Source of the DNA: Riptortus pedestris
Taxonomy: Eukaryota > Arthropoda > Insecta > Hemiptera > Alydidae
Direction: 5' to 3'
Assembly: GCA_019009955.1 (NCBI GenBank)
Contig: CM032228.1
Span: 181,161,001 to 181,225,000 of the forward strand
Length of the DNA stretch: 64,000 nucleotides
Shown: piece after piece, positions 33,920 to 44,722 of the stretch
Layout of the letters: the number at the start of each line of letters is the position of its first letter
Numbering within the stretch: position 1 is the first letter of the stretch
Program-made: the position numbers and the translations under genes
The notes under the pieces: generated by a model
What the model was told of the DNA's origin: nothing
Database searches by the model: none
Seen by the model: the letters and a program-made list of their open reading frames with translations, nothing else

Positions 33920-35290
33920 GTCATCATAAATTATGTATGAGGCTGCTTGAAGGAATTTGAAGAATATTTGTGCTGATATAGATTTAATATTTTGTAATTT
34001 TCTTTGGTGTTCATTTTGTGTATAAAATCCCCTTTTAAGTAAAAAGTTTTAATCTTTTTTTTTTAAAATTAAAATGTAACAGATGAAATGATTCTCGAAA
34101 TGTTTATTTATTTATTATATAATACATAGGCACCGAACTCCGGAGAGTTATTTGTGCCTAGGTGGTCTAGATTCTATTTTCATTTTCTTTCCTGTTGTTC
34201 AATAGTCCATTTCTTAAGATAAATCATCCACTTCTCAGCCCTCCGTCATCCTCGCTTCTGTTGGATCTCTCCTAGTTTTCTTTATCCCCAATTCTGTGAC
34301 AAATAACAAAAAACACAGCAGTATTTGGCTATAATCAATTTGATATATAAATACTTAACTCACTGCCTTGTGTGCCCATATGTTGAAGTCCTATATTATC
34401 ATATTTCTTTATTTAAACCAGCAATTACTAAAAATTTTAAGAGTTTTTTTTATAGAGTTGCTATCATCCCCTAGTATTTCGGATAGTACTTTCTCGAAAT
34501 GTTTGATAGAGCTTATCAGCAAATGTAATAACTATGGCAACCATGACAAGAATTACGTGTAATTTAGTAAGGCCTGTGTTAGGACAACCGTGTACCATAT
34601 CGGCTATGGCCTGACTAATTAATGTTTCTTCAGGAAAGCACGTACAGTAAAGCCATGAACAAAATGAACCTTCAAAACAGAATTCTCTCGTCTTAAGACA
34701 CTGGACACCAAGAGGCTCCAGTCCTGAACAAACTCAAGATGACATCATGAGTTGTGGAAAACACTGAATAAACTAACGTGTTGGCTACTTTATTCATTCA
34801 CTTCTTTATTCGCTGCAATCACAGCATCAACCCAGTCTAACACATGTATTGAACACTCTTTTCTTGAATGTCAATCTCAAACATAGTGGAGTAATACCTT
34901 TCGAGTTTTATTATTGTACGCTATAAAAACCTTCCATTAAAGTAATGAATCTCAAACATTTAAAGACTATACATATCTATTCAAAAATCTGATATATTTT
35001 TAATTTAGGTTTTACATTTTTTATTTTTACAACATTTTTGGATGCAATAATAAACATTTTATCTAAACCTCAATTTTTTGGTTTTCAAATTTTCACTCAC
35101 TCGAGTGTTTATTATGGAGGTAAAGAGTTTTTTTTTGTAAATAGTCACCTGTAACAACTTATATTTTACGTAAACCTTAATAACTTTAAATTTCTATTAT
35201 TCATTTTATATACCAATTTTATTTTAATTATTGATTTATTATTTATTTATTGAATATTGAAATATTTTATTAATGATTTCCCTATTGTCC
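33920..35290. other. No gene seen; one strong hairpin
   Basis: TAGGCAC (34127-34133) pairs with GTGCCTA (34154-34160), and inside it AACTC pairs with GAGTT around a CGGA loop. The function is unknown. The remainder is AT-rich. Confidence 0.5.
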
Positions 35291-35815
35291 AATGTCGAAT
35301 TTTGTCTTTATCTGTTCCCTTGTTCATTGTTGTGTTCCATTTTTATTTTTTGATTTCCATTCTTGTTTTTTGAGTTCCATTTCCGTTTTTGAGTTCCAGT
35401 TCCATTTTTGTGCTTCATTCAGTTTTTTTTTCTTTCTTTTTTATTTCGCCTTTTGTGTTCTATTTCTTATTTTCCTTTCCAGTTCAGTTTTGTGTTGCGT
35501 TTCTATTTCTTTCCCATTTCTGGTTTGATTTCATCTCTGTTTTTCGTGTTTTCACTCTGTTTTGTGATCCTTATATGTTTTGTGTTCTGTATTCCTTTTC
35601 TGGTTTGTGTTTCTCTTAAGTTTTGTGTTCCTCATCGGGTTTGTTTACCTTTTCTGTTTTGTGTTCCATTTCTGTTTTGTTTAATTCTGTTATTTTTTTT
35701 GTATTGTTTTGTTTTCATTTGAGTTTTGTTTGGTTTTGCTTTTTAAGTTGCAAAGCTTTTGTTTTTTTGTTGTTGCTTTTGTAAGAGCAACATCGCCAAA
35801 GCTGCGAAGCTCCAA
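35290..35815 (+). repeat. Degenerate T-rich minisatellite, TTTTGTGTTCC type
   Basis: About 450 bp of irregular repeats of a TTTTGTGTTCC-like core every 18-35 bases, ending in AAGAGCAACATCGCCAAAGC and TGCGAAGCTCCAATAAAT. The same body and tail (AAGAACCAAGTCGCCATTG, TGCGGAGCTC, AATAAAT) recur at 55960-56190, and the body recurs inverted at 63290-63470. The phenylalanine-rich open frames here are compositional artefacts. Confidence 0.7.
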
Positions 35816-36600
35816 TAAATTATCGAATTAAACCATTATATATAAATCAAAATCTTGAATGTCCAGACATATTTTATTCTTTAAGTAATTTACTCATTCC
35901 TTGACTGCAATATTGTAACTATTTATCTACTCTGGGGACTTTATTACAATGTGCTCAGTGATAAGCACAAAGGGTCGAAGGAAAGTCAATTTACATCTAA
36001 TTTACGCACACGTCGAGTGTCGTAAAAGTTAAACAAATAAATCAGTACTACAGACTACACAAGGCTTTGTTCCTAATCTAAGGCTATTTATTATTGCTAG
36101 CTAGTGAAAGTATTGAATCACATAATAACTTGTTCTGGTCGACTAGCAAGGTACTGACTTCCGAGGGGGGCTTAATCCATAAAAATCTGTCCCTAATTCA
36201 CACGGAGGAAGTCTTTACTCACAAGGTTGTTTTTTATTGTTTTTTTATGGGTTCAACATGCCAAACGAAGGCCTCATGACAAATGTTATTAGTAGCTATT
36301 ATGTAACTTCAAAAGAACTAGAACAAGGGTAAATGATTTAGCAAATATTAACAAAAGGGTTAAGAGTTATGGCAACCGTCTATTTTTCATACTCCAAATA
36401 AAGTTACTAAAGAAATCAGAAATATATTCGCGATTTTACAGTAATTACTTGCTTTCACAAGTTTCAATAGATTAACTATAGTCTATAATAAATATATATG
36501 AAACTCGCGGACCCGACAGACGTCCTGCATATTATTCAAGCTATTAGGATATTAAATTTAATAATATTATGTTATTAAAACAAAAGCTACTTTTAATAAC
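35816..36600. other. No gene seen
   Basis: AT-rich. The frame at 36094-36279 shows no motif. Confidence 0.45.
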
Positions 36601-36619
36601 ACAAGAAACAACATTTGTT

Positions 36620-37123
36620 GTGCACGTTTGCCTAAAAACAAATAGAAAATAAAATATCTCGAATTTTTTATTTAGACCTCCCTTATAACTCCCACTCCCG
36701 TTCGAACCTAAAAAATTTAATATAGGCTACAATCATGGAAAAATTAATGCTAATTTACATATAGACTTTTGTTAAGTTCGGTTCAATCGTTAGTGCCCAA
36801 TAAAATTGTTGGCTCCCACTTTAATTTTTTAGTGTATATCTCGTTTATACTTTGTTATATTACAAAAGTGAATATAACAAAAGTTACTCTAAATAACAAA
36901 ATAAACAACTTTTATCCTGTGCATATTTGCCGAAAACCCAAGGAAACGAAATATGGCTATTTTTAATTTTAGGCCTCCCTTACGACCCCCACTCCTGCTA
37001 CATCTGTGGGGCTGATTTGTGACGCTAAAGCGTCCAGTGCGTCACCCAAACGCGTATAAAAAAATTCATTCAAATCGGTCCAGCCGTTTAGGAGGAGTTC
37101 AGTAACATACACACGTACAGTTG

Positions 37124-37181
<58 letters not shown>

Positions 37182-37300
37182 ATATAGATATATTTACCTG
37201 TTAATGCTCTAGCGGTCGCAATTTTTGCTTGATCATTACCAAACTCCATATTTAAACGTTTTATGTAAAAAGACAGATCAAGTTCGTTAACGGCTGAAAT
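36620..37300 (+). repeat. Dispersed family C and A copies with (TA)n
   Basis: 36720-37000 is family C: GTTAAGTTCGGTTCAATCGT, CCAATAAAATTGTTGGCTCC, AACAAAAGTTACTCTAAATA and CATATTTGCCGAAAACCC. It matches 41420-41790 in reverse. 37010-37110 reads TGACGCTAAAGCGTC and AAATCGGTCCAGCCGTTTAG. (TA)n follows at 37127-37178, then the family A right block CTGTTAATGCTCTAGCGGTC through AACGGCTGAAATCGG. The order is again block, TA tract, block. Confidence 0.65.
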
Positions 37301-39444
37301 CGGATAATGTATAACTTACTTTTGTTCCAATCGTTTCCTGCCAACTTGCAATTTTTTTGATCTATTGAGAGTATTCTTGTTAAATATAATGATTTTTCTG
37401 TTGAATTCTGAATATTCCAAATAAATATATATTTTTCTGCCTACCTGTAGTTCCTTTTTATGCCTTTTAAATAATTTAATTCCAAACAATTAGCCATTTC
37501 TTGACATTTAAAAATAAAGTCGTCTAATTCAATCTCAACTTCTAACTCTGGGAATCCATCCTGTTGTTGGCAAGAAAGGTGTAGTAGGGCAATTATCTTC
37601 CTCCTATTGTGAGCTGAAAATAAGAAAGTTCAAATACCTCGCTTAATATGTATTTTAACTATTAAACATGAATAGGACAGCAATTGTAGAGGATCGACAG
37701 TTTAACAAGATTGATGCTATAAAATATTTCAATACCGTGATATTATGTATTTTCGAATTCTCCCTCACTTTAACTCCCTCCCTCCCATAAGAAGTACAAC
37801 CCCTTCATTCGGGGTTTCACAAATTGACAAATTCATGCAAAGATCAATAACTCTACATACTGTCTTCCCCTCTAATATATGTACTTAGAAAATTATACAT
37901 TCTTGAACCAAGACTATTAGATGAAACTTTATCTTCATTGTTTCTCTTTGAAAATGATTCTGAGTAAGCATGATGTTCTGTCGGAATATCTATAAACCTA
38001 TAAGTAGTGTTAGTAGAGCGAACATTTGTCCAATCTAGACATTAATTAGGGAACTGTCTATAATTACGGAATTTGAAAGTGGAAGATGAAAGGTCACCTT
38101 TTTGGAGCCATTTACGAGAGCACAGCAGGAACACTCCCTAAAAAAAATTGTGTCATATGTCGAATATGTTGGTACTCCATGAACCTAGATTTCTCACGGA
38201 TGACGTCACATTTAGAAATTTAAAAAAATACTAGGAAAAAGTTGAATAAGCTTATATTCCATCGAAAAAAAGAAAGAAAAAAAAACCTACATAGGTCCGA
38301 CACACATAGCTTACTCAACAAATTCTCGTGGTCTGAAAAGGTGGTTTGCAAGGTATGGGTCGCTTTAATGACAGCCTTCAAGCGTAAGGGCTCATTAAAA
38401 GAACATCTTCCTCCCTCATTTGTACAGAAGTAGAGTCCATGGGATTTATGACTTTTCTATAGTCTGTAGTATGTCAGTGACGGTGGAAGCTAGGTCATAA
38501 AGGACCTTTTCCAGGTCAAAGAGAGTCGAGTCTCAAAGAAAATAACTGGTTTTCTTACGCAGCGGTATGTCGGATAAAAGAAATTTTGCGCACACATTAT
38601 TTTAGAATTGAACGTGCTTAGAGAGTAAATATTGAGTTTTGAATAATACTTTTAAAATGATTCCTATAAATGACGCACTGGGTTGACATACTCCCTGGTC
38701 GATGCTATCGTAGCACACGATCAGCGCTGGGACACGCAGATTACCCACACTACCCTCAATCTAAAGCCACCCTCTAGTAAAAATCAATGGCATCCTAGCA
38801 ACTCATTTATACCATGAATATGTCCTATAATTTAAGAATGCTTAGGTATATCTAAAGAACTCAAAGCAGTCATCATAAAAAATATGGAGAGCTAATGTTT
38901 GTAAATTCTCATTACAAATTGGACCGTTATCAATATTAAAAATTAGATTTATCTCTACCTACGAAAGAAGAAAACATATTCAACACAAACAGAACCTACA
39001 TTTTAGAAATTACGACCCAATTAAAAATTTTATAAACAAAAAGAATTAATTAAAATAAGGCTTATTGAATGGAATTCTAACCAAAAACGATTAATTCAAA
39101 TATGTGTGTTGAACCCTTTAATCTTTAAAAAAACATTAGAAATAATTGATCAAGAAATTCGAGAAACAGTTTAATTAATAAGTTCTCTATTCTGTCTGTT
39201 TGCTTGTTTCAAGATTTGAAACACCCTCTCTGACTGAAGAGATAGTGAATGAAAAGTATAATTTTGTATATAGATCAGGGCATTGATTGTTATGCTACAT
39301 CTGATTGAAGTAGCCCATCTTGATTCCTGTTCTTACATTCTGTCTGTTCTAGAGAATGAAATTTTAACACTTTTAGGTCATTATTATAAAGCAAAATGTA
39401 CAAATGTAAATATACTTTATGTATTTCTAAAGTTACTTATACAT

Positions 39445-39450
<6 letters not shown>
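37301..39450. other. No gene seen; a family A fragment
   Basis: 37610-37800 carries degenerate family A sequence (AATATGTATTTTAACTATTA, TTCGAATTCTCCCTCAC, CTCCCTCCCTCCC). Remaining sequence is without recognisable coding; the frame at 38242-38433 is not supported. Confidence 0.45.

Positions 39451-39453
<3 letters not shown>

Positions 39454-39479
<26 letters not shown>
39454..39479. repeat. (CA)n microsatellite
   Basis: About 13 CA units after a short TA stretch. Confidence 0.95.
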
Positions 39480-40100
39480 GTCTGCTAAAAACACACATAA
39501 AAGGAAACACCATGTTTATGTTACCACATCAGCCACTTAAATTTTAATGAATGCAATTAAATGAAAGTTACACTGTCCTAGTGCTTAATAATTCCTTTCC
39601 ACATTCAATAGGAGTCAATTAATACCTATAATCTACTATGTAAATACGACTAACTGGATGCGAACGTATGATATAATTTGTTTAGGTATTCAACTGATGT
39701 CCTCCGCGCAAGAGATGAGTTAACTAAGATTTCCCATGCACCAGAATGATACTCAGATGACGAAATCTCACATTATCTTCTTCTTTAAATGTCAGAAGGG
39801 CGTGGAATGGTTAGCATTGCGATTGTTAAATTTGAAGATTGCCCGTACATTTTACAGCGTAGTTGGTGACAGTACTCCAATACAATTGCGTTAGTGAGGG
39901 GTTGCAGGCAATGCACCACCTTTGCTGCTCCTTAACGACTCCAAATATATTTCGCAGAGCTCTTCATTCCCAGAGAAGAGAAATGAGCAATCCAGGTTGT
40001 TCTTCAGCGCTACTGGGTTTGGAAGCAATTTAAAGAAACTCTCTTCAAATGTCTATCGATCCTACCCTAGAAGATGAAAATGAGGCAGTTCAAACAGACA
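39480..40100. other. No gene seen; a family A left-block fragment
   Basis: 40030-40085 has CTCTTCAAATGTCTATCGAT, CCTACC and GAAGATGAAAATGAGGCAG, ending in a short (CA)n instead of (TA)n. 39800-39850 contains a TGGTTAGCATTGCG stretch resembling a pol III A box but no B box follows. Confidence 0.45.
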
Positions 40101-40600
40101 CACACACACATGTATATGTAACCTCTGCCTGTACTGGATGAAGAAAACAGGCCTGGTTTTATTAAGAAGAGTGCACATTCAAAGCATTAAGTTTGCACGT
40201 CAGCATTACTGCAGTTGCACGTCAGCCGTGGTTCAAGCTACTGCTAAAGTACTGCTCTCTGAAGCTCTTTCCTGGCACTGAACTCTGAAAGTGCACTCTG
40301 TCTCCATATACACAACGTGCGGACCGCCCATTTTCGCTGGAAGAATCTGTCTGTACACTGGATATTACTTCTTTATCCGAACATTTCAGGATTCTCTCTT
40401 CGTTTCAAAAAGAATTATAAGGCTTTCATCAATTGAAAGTGAACACATCATGACATGAGTCCCCGGTGGGGAGTCACAGGGAATCCTTGGTTCCTGTCAC
40501 ATCATTGTGAAGAGGGCACTGATGATGGAGCGTATGCTCTGAAAGCGCTCTGTCACAACAAATAAAGAATAGTGAAGGAACGAGGCGTTTTTTCTTACCT
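40100..40600 (+). mobile_element. Probable Penelope-type 3' tail, noncoding
   Basis: Downstream half (40500-40590) parallels the tail of the Penelope-like element at 5050-5135: GCACTGATGATGG, a hairpin, GAAAG, then AATAAAGAA, a GTGAAGGAACGAGG-type stretch and GTTTTTT. Upstream 40100-40480 is moderately GC-rich, has several TGCACGTCAGC and GTGCACTC-like repeats, and no frame I recognise. It may be a terminal repeat or a truncated copy of a different lineage. Confidence 0.45.
40505..40558 (+). ncRNA. Hammerhead-ribozyme-like motif
   Basis: CTGATGA (40519-40525) and GAAA (40541-40544) form the core. Stem II is GGAGC (40527-40531) with GCTCT (40536-40540) and a GTAT loop. Stem III is the palindrome AGCGCT (40544-40549), and C40550 is H17, so cleavage would follow it. 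Stem I is GGCA (40515-40518) with TGTC (40551-40554), then TTGT (40505-40508) with ACAA (40555-40558) after a 6-base bulge. As at 5065, one extra T (40526) separates the core GA from stem II. The sharing of this feature by two diverged tails suggests a family trait. Confidence 0.5.
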
Positions 40601-40789
40601 GAGATAATAATTCCTTCACCATCCAGTACCTCAAAAATGGATTTTTAAGAATGGTTATTAAATACATAAAATAGGTATATTTTATGTGTTTGGGACTGCT
40701 TTTGGAAATAGAAATTTTGAGTAGTATTTAGTTTATAATAAAAAAAATGCTATCCCTTAATATGATATTTGTGACTAATCTTTTGAACA

Positions 40790-41315
40790 AGGAATTGGGA
40801 CAAACTAGCAATAGTCATTGATTGTCCAGAAAGCTGCAAAATTTAATAAAAGTAAAAACTCAGACAGCCTTTACATTCACACTCATTACAAGTACAATGA
40901 TTGTCCATGTTCTCAGAAAGCTATAAAATTAAATAAAAGTAAATAAACAGACAGAATGTACATATCTAAGGTTTATTATAGCTTTGCAATGAATGACATG
41001 TACACCCATTATTCAGCCTAAATATTTCCCTAGCAAAGCTACCTTAGTAATGGTTCATAACAACAATGAATGAATGGAATCCATGATAATTATTAATATT
41101 GTCTACGATATTTTCAACAGAGGAAAAGTGTTGATCAGGAAATATTTTTTTCTTTTTAATCTTTAGTGCTAAAAAGTCCACTTTAGTTGCCAAATATTCA
41201 AGTATATCGCCTAAACACGGAGATGAATAAATGTAAAAATATTGTGCACATAAAAGCCTTGCCAAAAAAAATAAAACAAGACAAATACCGTCTTCATTTT
41301 GCCTCTAATGATTGA
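40790..41315 (+). repeat. Dispersed family B copy, with a partial tandem duplication
   Basis: The segment GATTGTCCAGAAAGCTGC (about 40822) recurs as GATTGTCCATGTTCTC...AGAAAGCTAT (about 40900), followed by the family B order ACCCATTATTCAGCC, ATCCATGATAATTATTAATA, TTGTGCACATAAAAGCC, GCCTCTAATGATTG. It parallels 27640-28095. The minus-strand frame 41044-41265 lies inside the repeat and is not a gene. Confidence 0.55.
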
Positions 41316-41399
41316 TGCCTGTAAATTGATTTTTTCTCTCGTCGTGAAATTTGACGATGCTTTTTCGTTTCACATGCCATAACCACGATATCTGCGATT

Positions 41400-41895
41400 T
41401 GTGGCTTTGATGACTATTTTTTTGTTTGTTTCTGACCTTATCACGTCAAAACTACTGAACCGAATTTTATGAAACTTGGTACGTATATTACTACTAACCC
41501 AACTTAGACTATAGGCTATAAGTACTAATTTTTCTCAGAGACGAAGAGGAGGGATATTTCGTTTACTATGGGTTTTCGGCAAAGATGAATATAACAAAAG
41601 TTGTTTAATTTGCTATGTAAAGTAACTTTTGTTATATACACTTTTGCCGTATACCAAATTATAAATGTGATAATCGCTAAAAACTAAAGCGGAAGTCAAC
41701 AATTTCATTGGGTACAAGGACTAAACCGAACTAAACAAAACTTGACATGTGAATTAGCAATAACTCTTCCATGATTATAAGTTATATCAAAATTTCTAGG
41801 GAAGACCAGGGGAGGGGGTTTTAAGGAAGCCGTTATATCAAAAAAAGTCCGTCACGCAGGGACTGCGTAAACTAAGCAGATTTCCCTCGTGAAGT
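41400..41895 (-). repeat. Dispersed family C copy
   Basis: Read on the minus strand it matches 36720-37000. It also carries AAGTTTCATAAAATTCGGTT and CAGTAGTTTTGACGTGAT, a motif type common in arthropod repeats. 41848-41892 is the GTCCGTCACGCAGGG terminal block also seen at 1316. Confidence 0.6.
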
Positions 41896-42179
41896 TTAGT
41901 AATAGATAAATATACATACTGGTAACACAACAACACCGTGAATAAATACAAACGGAAATAAGAAATGTTTCATCCAATTTCAATAACCTGCCGACAGGAA
42001 GCGTTAGGTTAGAAATGTAAACAAACGGGCCAGCCCGCCTCACACCGGAAAGAAAAACAATTACTGAAATATATCAAAATATAACACATTAATTTTGTTG
42101 AGAACTATTTACTATATCTAGTACTGTAATTAATAATGAGTCAGAATAATTGTTATCTCAATCAATAAAATTTTAGTAG

Positions 42180-42600
42180 TCCAAAACTTTAAGATGGGGG
42201 GGGGGAGTCACCAGGACATATTTGCATGTATCTCGTATAATAAAGGTCTCTTGAATACAATTTTTGGTATTTAAACTTCCAATAATGTGATTTATTATGT
42301 AGCAGAGTATTGTTTACGTAACATGAGTAGAAGTGGCGGTTTGTTGAAAACTGAAAAATGCAAATATCTCGGTTAATATTCAAGATAGAGAATAAACGTA
42401 TATAACAATATTTATAGTAAATTTAATTTGCAATAAGATTGGTTATATACAAGTTTTCGATCCGACGTATAGTAACGGAGATATTTCGAATTTTCGAAAA
42501 TCCCCCCTCTAAACCCCCTCTCCCTCTGGTCCGATTTCAGCCATTAACGAACTTGATCTGTCTTTTTACATAAAACAGTTATTGGGCTTTCGGCAAACAT
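42180..42600 (-). repeat. Dispersed family A, longest copy of the distal half
   Basis: On the minus strand: ATCAAGTTCGTTAATGGCTG, AAATCGGACCAGAGGGAG, ATTCGAAATATCTCCGTTAC, a TATATAACCAATCTTATTGC stretch, GAGATATTTGCATTTTTCAG, CCGCCACTTCTACTCATG and AATCACATTATTGGAAG. This gives the order used to interpret the fragments elsewhere. The minus frame at 42189-42383 is inside the repeat. Confidence 0.65.
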
Positions 42601-42604
42601 GCTC

Positions 42605-42907
42605 ATTCAGAAATAATGAATTTTATGGCCTAAGGTACTTGAATGATTGCTTTCCATGATTATGATTTATAATTTCAACAGTATTTTGGGCAGCGGAGAG
42701 GGATTCACCACGAACCCATTTTTCTTATTATTTTTTTATTCTTTGAGACTAAAAAATTCTATGTTTTTTCAATAGTTACTAGGATAAATAGTAAGCAAAA
42801 GACTTGAGACGGGATGTGTAAAATATTGTGCATAGTATAGCCTAAAGAAATTACAATCATTATTCAGGCTCCCCCAGCAACGCAGTCATGACCGGGTGCC
42901 TTAGCTA

Positions 42908-42950
<43 letters not shown>
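42605..42950 (+). repeat. Dispersed family B copy followed by (TA)n
   Basis: TTTCCATGATTATGATTTAT, TTGTGCATAGTATAGCC, TTATTCAGGCTCCCCC and CGGGTGCCTTAGCTAGT, then about 20 TA units (42911-42950). The end CTTAGCTAGT agrees with the end of the copy at 28095. Confidence 0.55.
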
Positions 42951-42954
<4 letters not shown>

Positions 42955-44640
42955 TAAATAAATTTGAACGGAACTAGTTTTTGAAATTTTTTTAAGAAAA
43001 TCTTGTCTTGAGCACATGCTTAATAATAGCAGATTTAATTCCTTTAAATAATGACATTTTTCGAGACTAAAATTCTTCCTTTATTTCGCACAAGGATGTA
43101 AATAGCCTACAGGACCTTTTATTCTCCTTAGTTTAGATACCCAGAATATGAGATTTCATACTTTCTCTTCTTTTAGCATGGTTTTAACCTTTGGATATGC
43201 TGTTTGCTATTAATTTGAAGGGTGACCTGCTAAAAGTAGTTCAAGAAATTATAAGGCGCTTCTTGTGGTTGAATGGTCTAGAAGGAGGAACGTTTAGTAG
43301 CTTGGAAAATGGAAAATAAGTTTGTTAATATTCGATTTACCAAAGGTATTATGTAACTGATATTCTTAATGTTGTTATACACATTCTCTAATATGTGTCT
43401 CTACAATCAAATGTTATTCATCTATTTATTTATTTTTTGTTTCCCACAATTCTGGAAATTAATTCTTTTAATTTTTGGTATAAGGGAAATTTCTTTACGA
43501 TATATTAAAAATTCGTCACGTGTTATCAAAGCAAATTTCCCATGTGGCGGAATATCAGACGCTAATGATCTCATATCCTCATTTATTTTCTATTTCTACC
43601 ATAGTGGAAGCCTATGTAAACAGGAATTAAAATGTAAGCAGAACTTCGGCTGTTAAGCGACTGAGGTATTAAAAATAAAAATGAATGAGTAAAAGAAGGG
43701 TTTACTAGAGACTGACACCAAAAAAAAAATACAAATTACTCGTTTAATGTAGGGTTAGAGACTACATCGTAAACAAGAGTTGTTGAAAATTAATGCTGCA
43801 TCAAGCAACAATTTTTCGAATTGACTGAGAATTTTTTTAATTATCGCCCCCCCCCCCCGGCCTTACTCAGATTCATCCATTATCGAACCTGATCAGTAGT
43901 TTTGCAAAAAATATATAGGTTAAATATCCAGTTTGGTAACGATCAAACAAAAATTGAGACTGCCTGCTAGGAATTAGGAGCATAATGATAGAATTTTAAT
44001 TATAATCCAGTAATTAATTTCAACATTTCATTGGAGAAATTTGTCCCAATGCAATGGGATACTGTTGTTCTGAAAGGTTAGTAGATTCTCTCTTGCCCGT
44101 TATTAGTCTACACTCTGTATATGTAGATAGTTGTATATTACATATTGTAGGTTCATTAATGGTCATGAGATGTTTGTGTGATATCAGTGAACTGCTATTC
44201 CACTTCACAATCCAAGTTTTTCAATAAATTTACTCGTCTGCTGAAATGATGTTAGGGTATTATTTTGTAACTTAAGTCCCTAATTTCGCATGTTTGTAGA
44301 TCATAATATTTGCCTTGATTTATGTATATCCTGAATTTCGATTGATAGAAAGTACTTTCTTCGAATCAGCTCGTGAGGAAGTAATTCCTAGAGTCGTTTC
44401 ATTAGTGAATGATTCGAATTGAAGTCTTATATTGGCTAAATAGCACTTTGTAGGAATCAGTATAATAAAGAACGTAACCTTGTTGTTCGTTGGGTGAGGT
44501 ATTGTAAGATTTACAAATAATTCTTGTAAATCAGCTATGAAGATAACTTGATATGTCAGGTAGTCTACACGTTAGTACTTCATAGCTCACTACTTCAGCT
44601 GAACCTCATTTATCTGCATATTCTTTGTTCTCTATTTCTC
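42951..44640. other. No gene seen; a family A fragment
   Basis: 43840-43965 is a minus-orientation family A piece (C run, ATCCATTATCGAACCTGATC, GTTTGGTAACGATC). The frames at 43369-43656 and 44020-44208 have no motif. Confidence 0.45.
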
Positions 44641-44648
44641 TGACAACA

Positions 44649-44649
<1 letters not shown>

Positions 44650-44720
<71 letters not shown>
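44650..44720. repeat. Compound (CT)n(TA)n microsatellite
   Basis: About 16 CT units followed directly by about 19 TA units. Confidence 0.95.

Positions 44721-44722
<2 letters not shown>

Noticed and set aside
35292..35722. Phenylalanine-rich open frames resembling membrane proteins
   Set aside because: Low-complexity T-rich repeat; three overlapping frames are open at once and no motif is seen.
38242..38433. 63-codon plus-strand frame
   Set aside because: Lysine-rich start is from an A-rich run; no recognised family.
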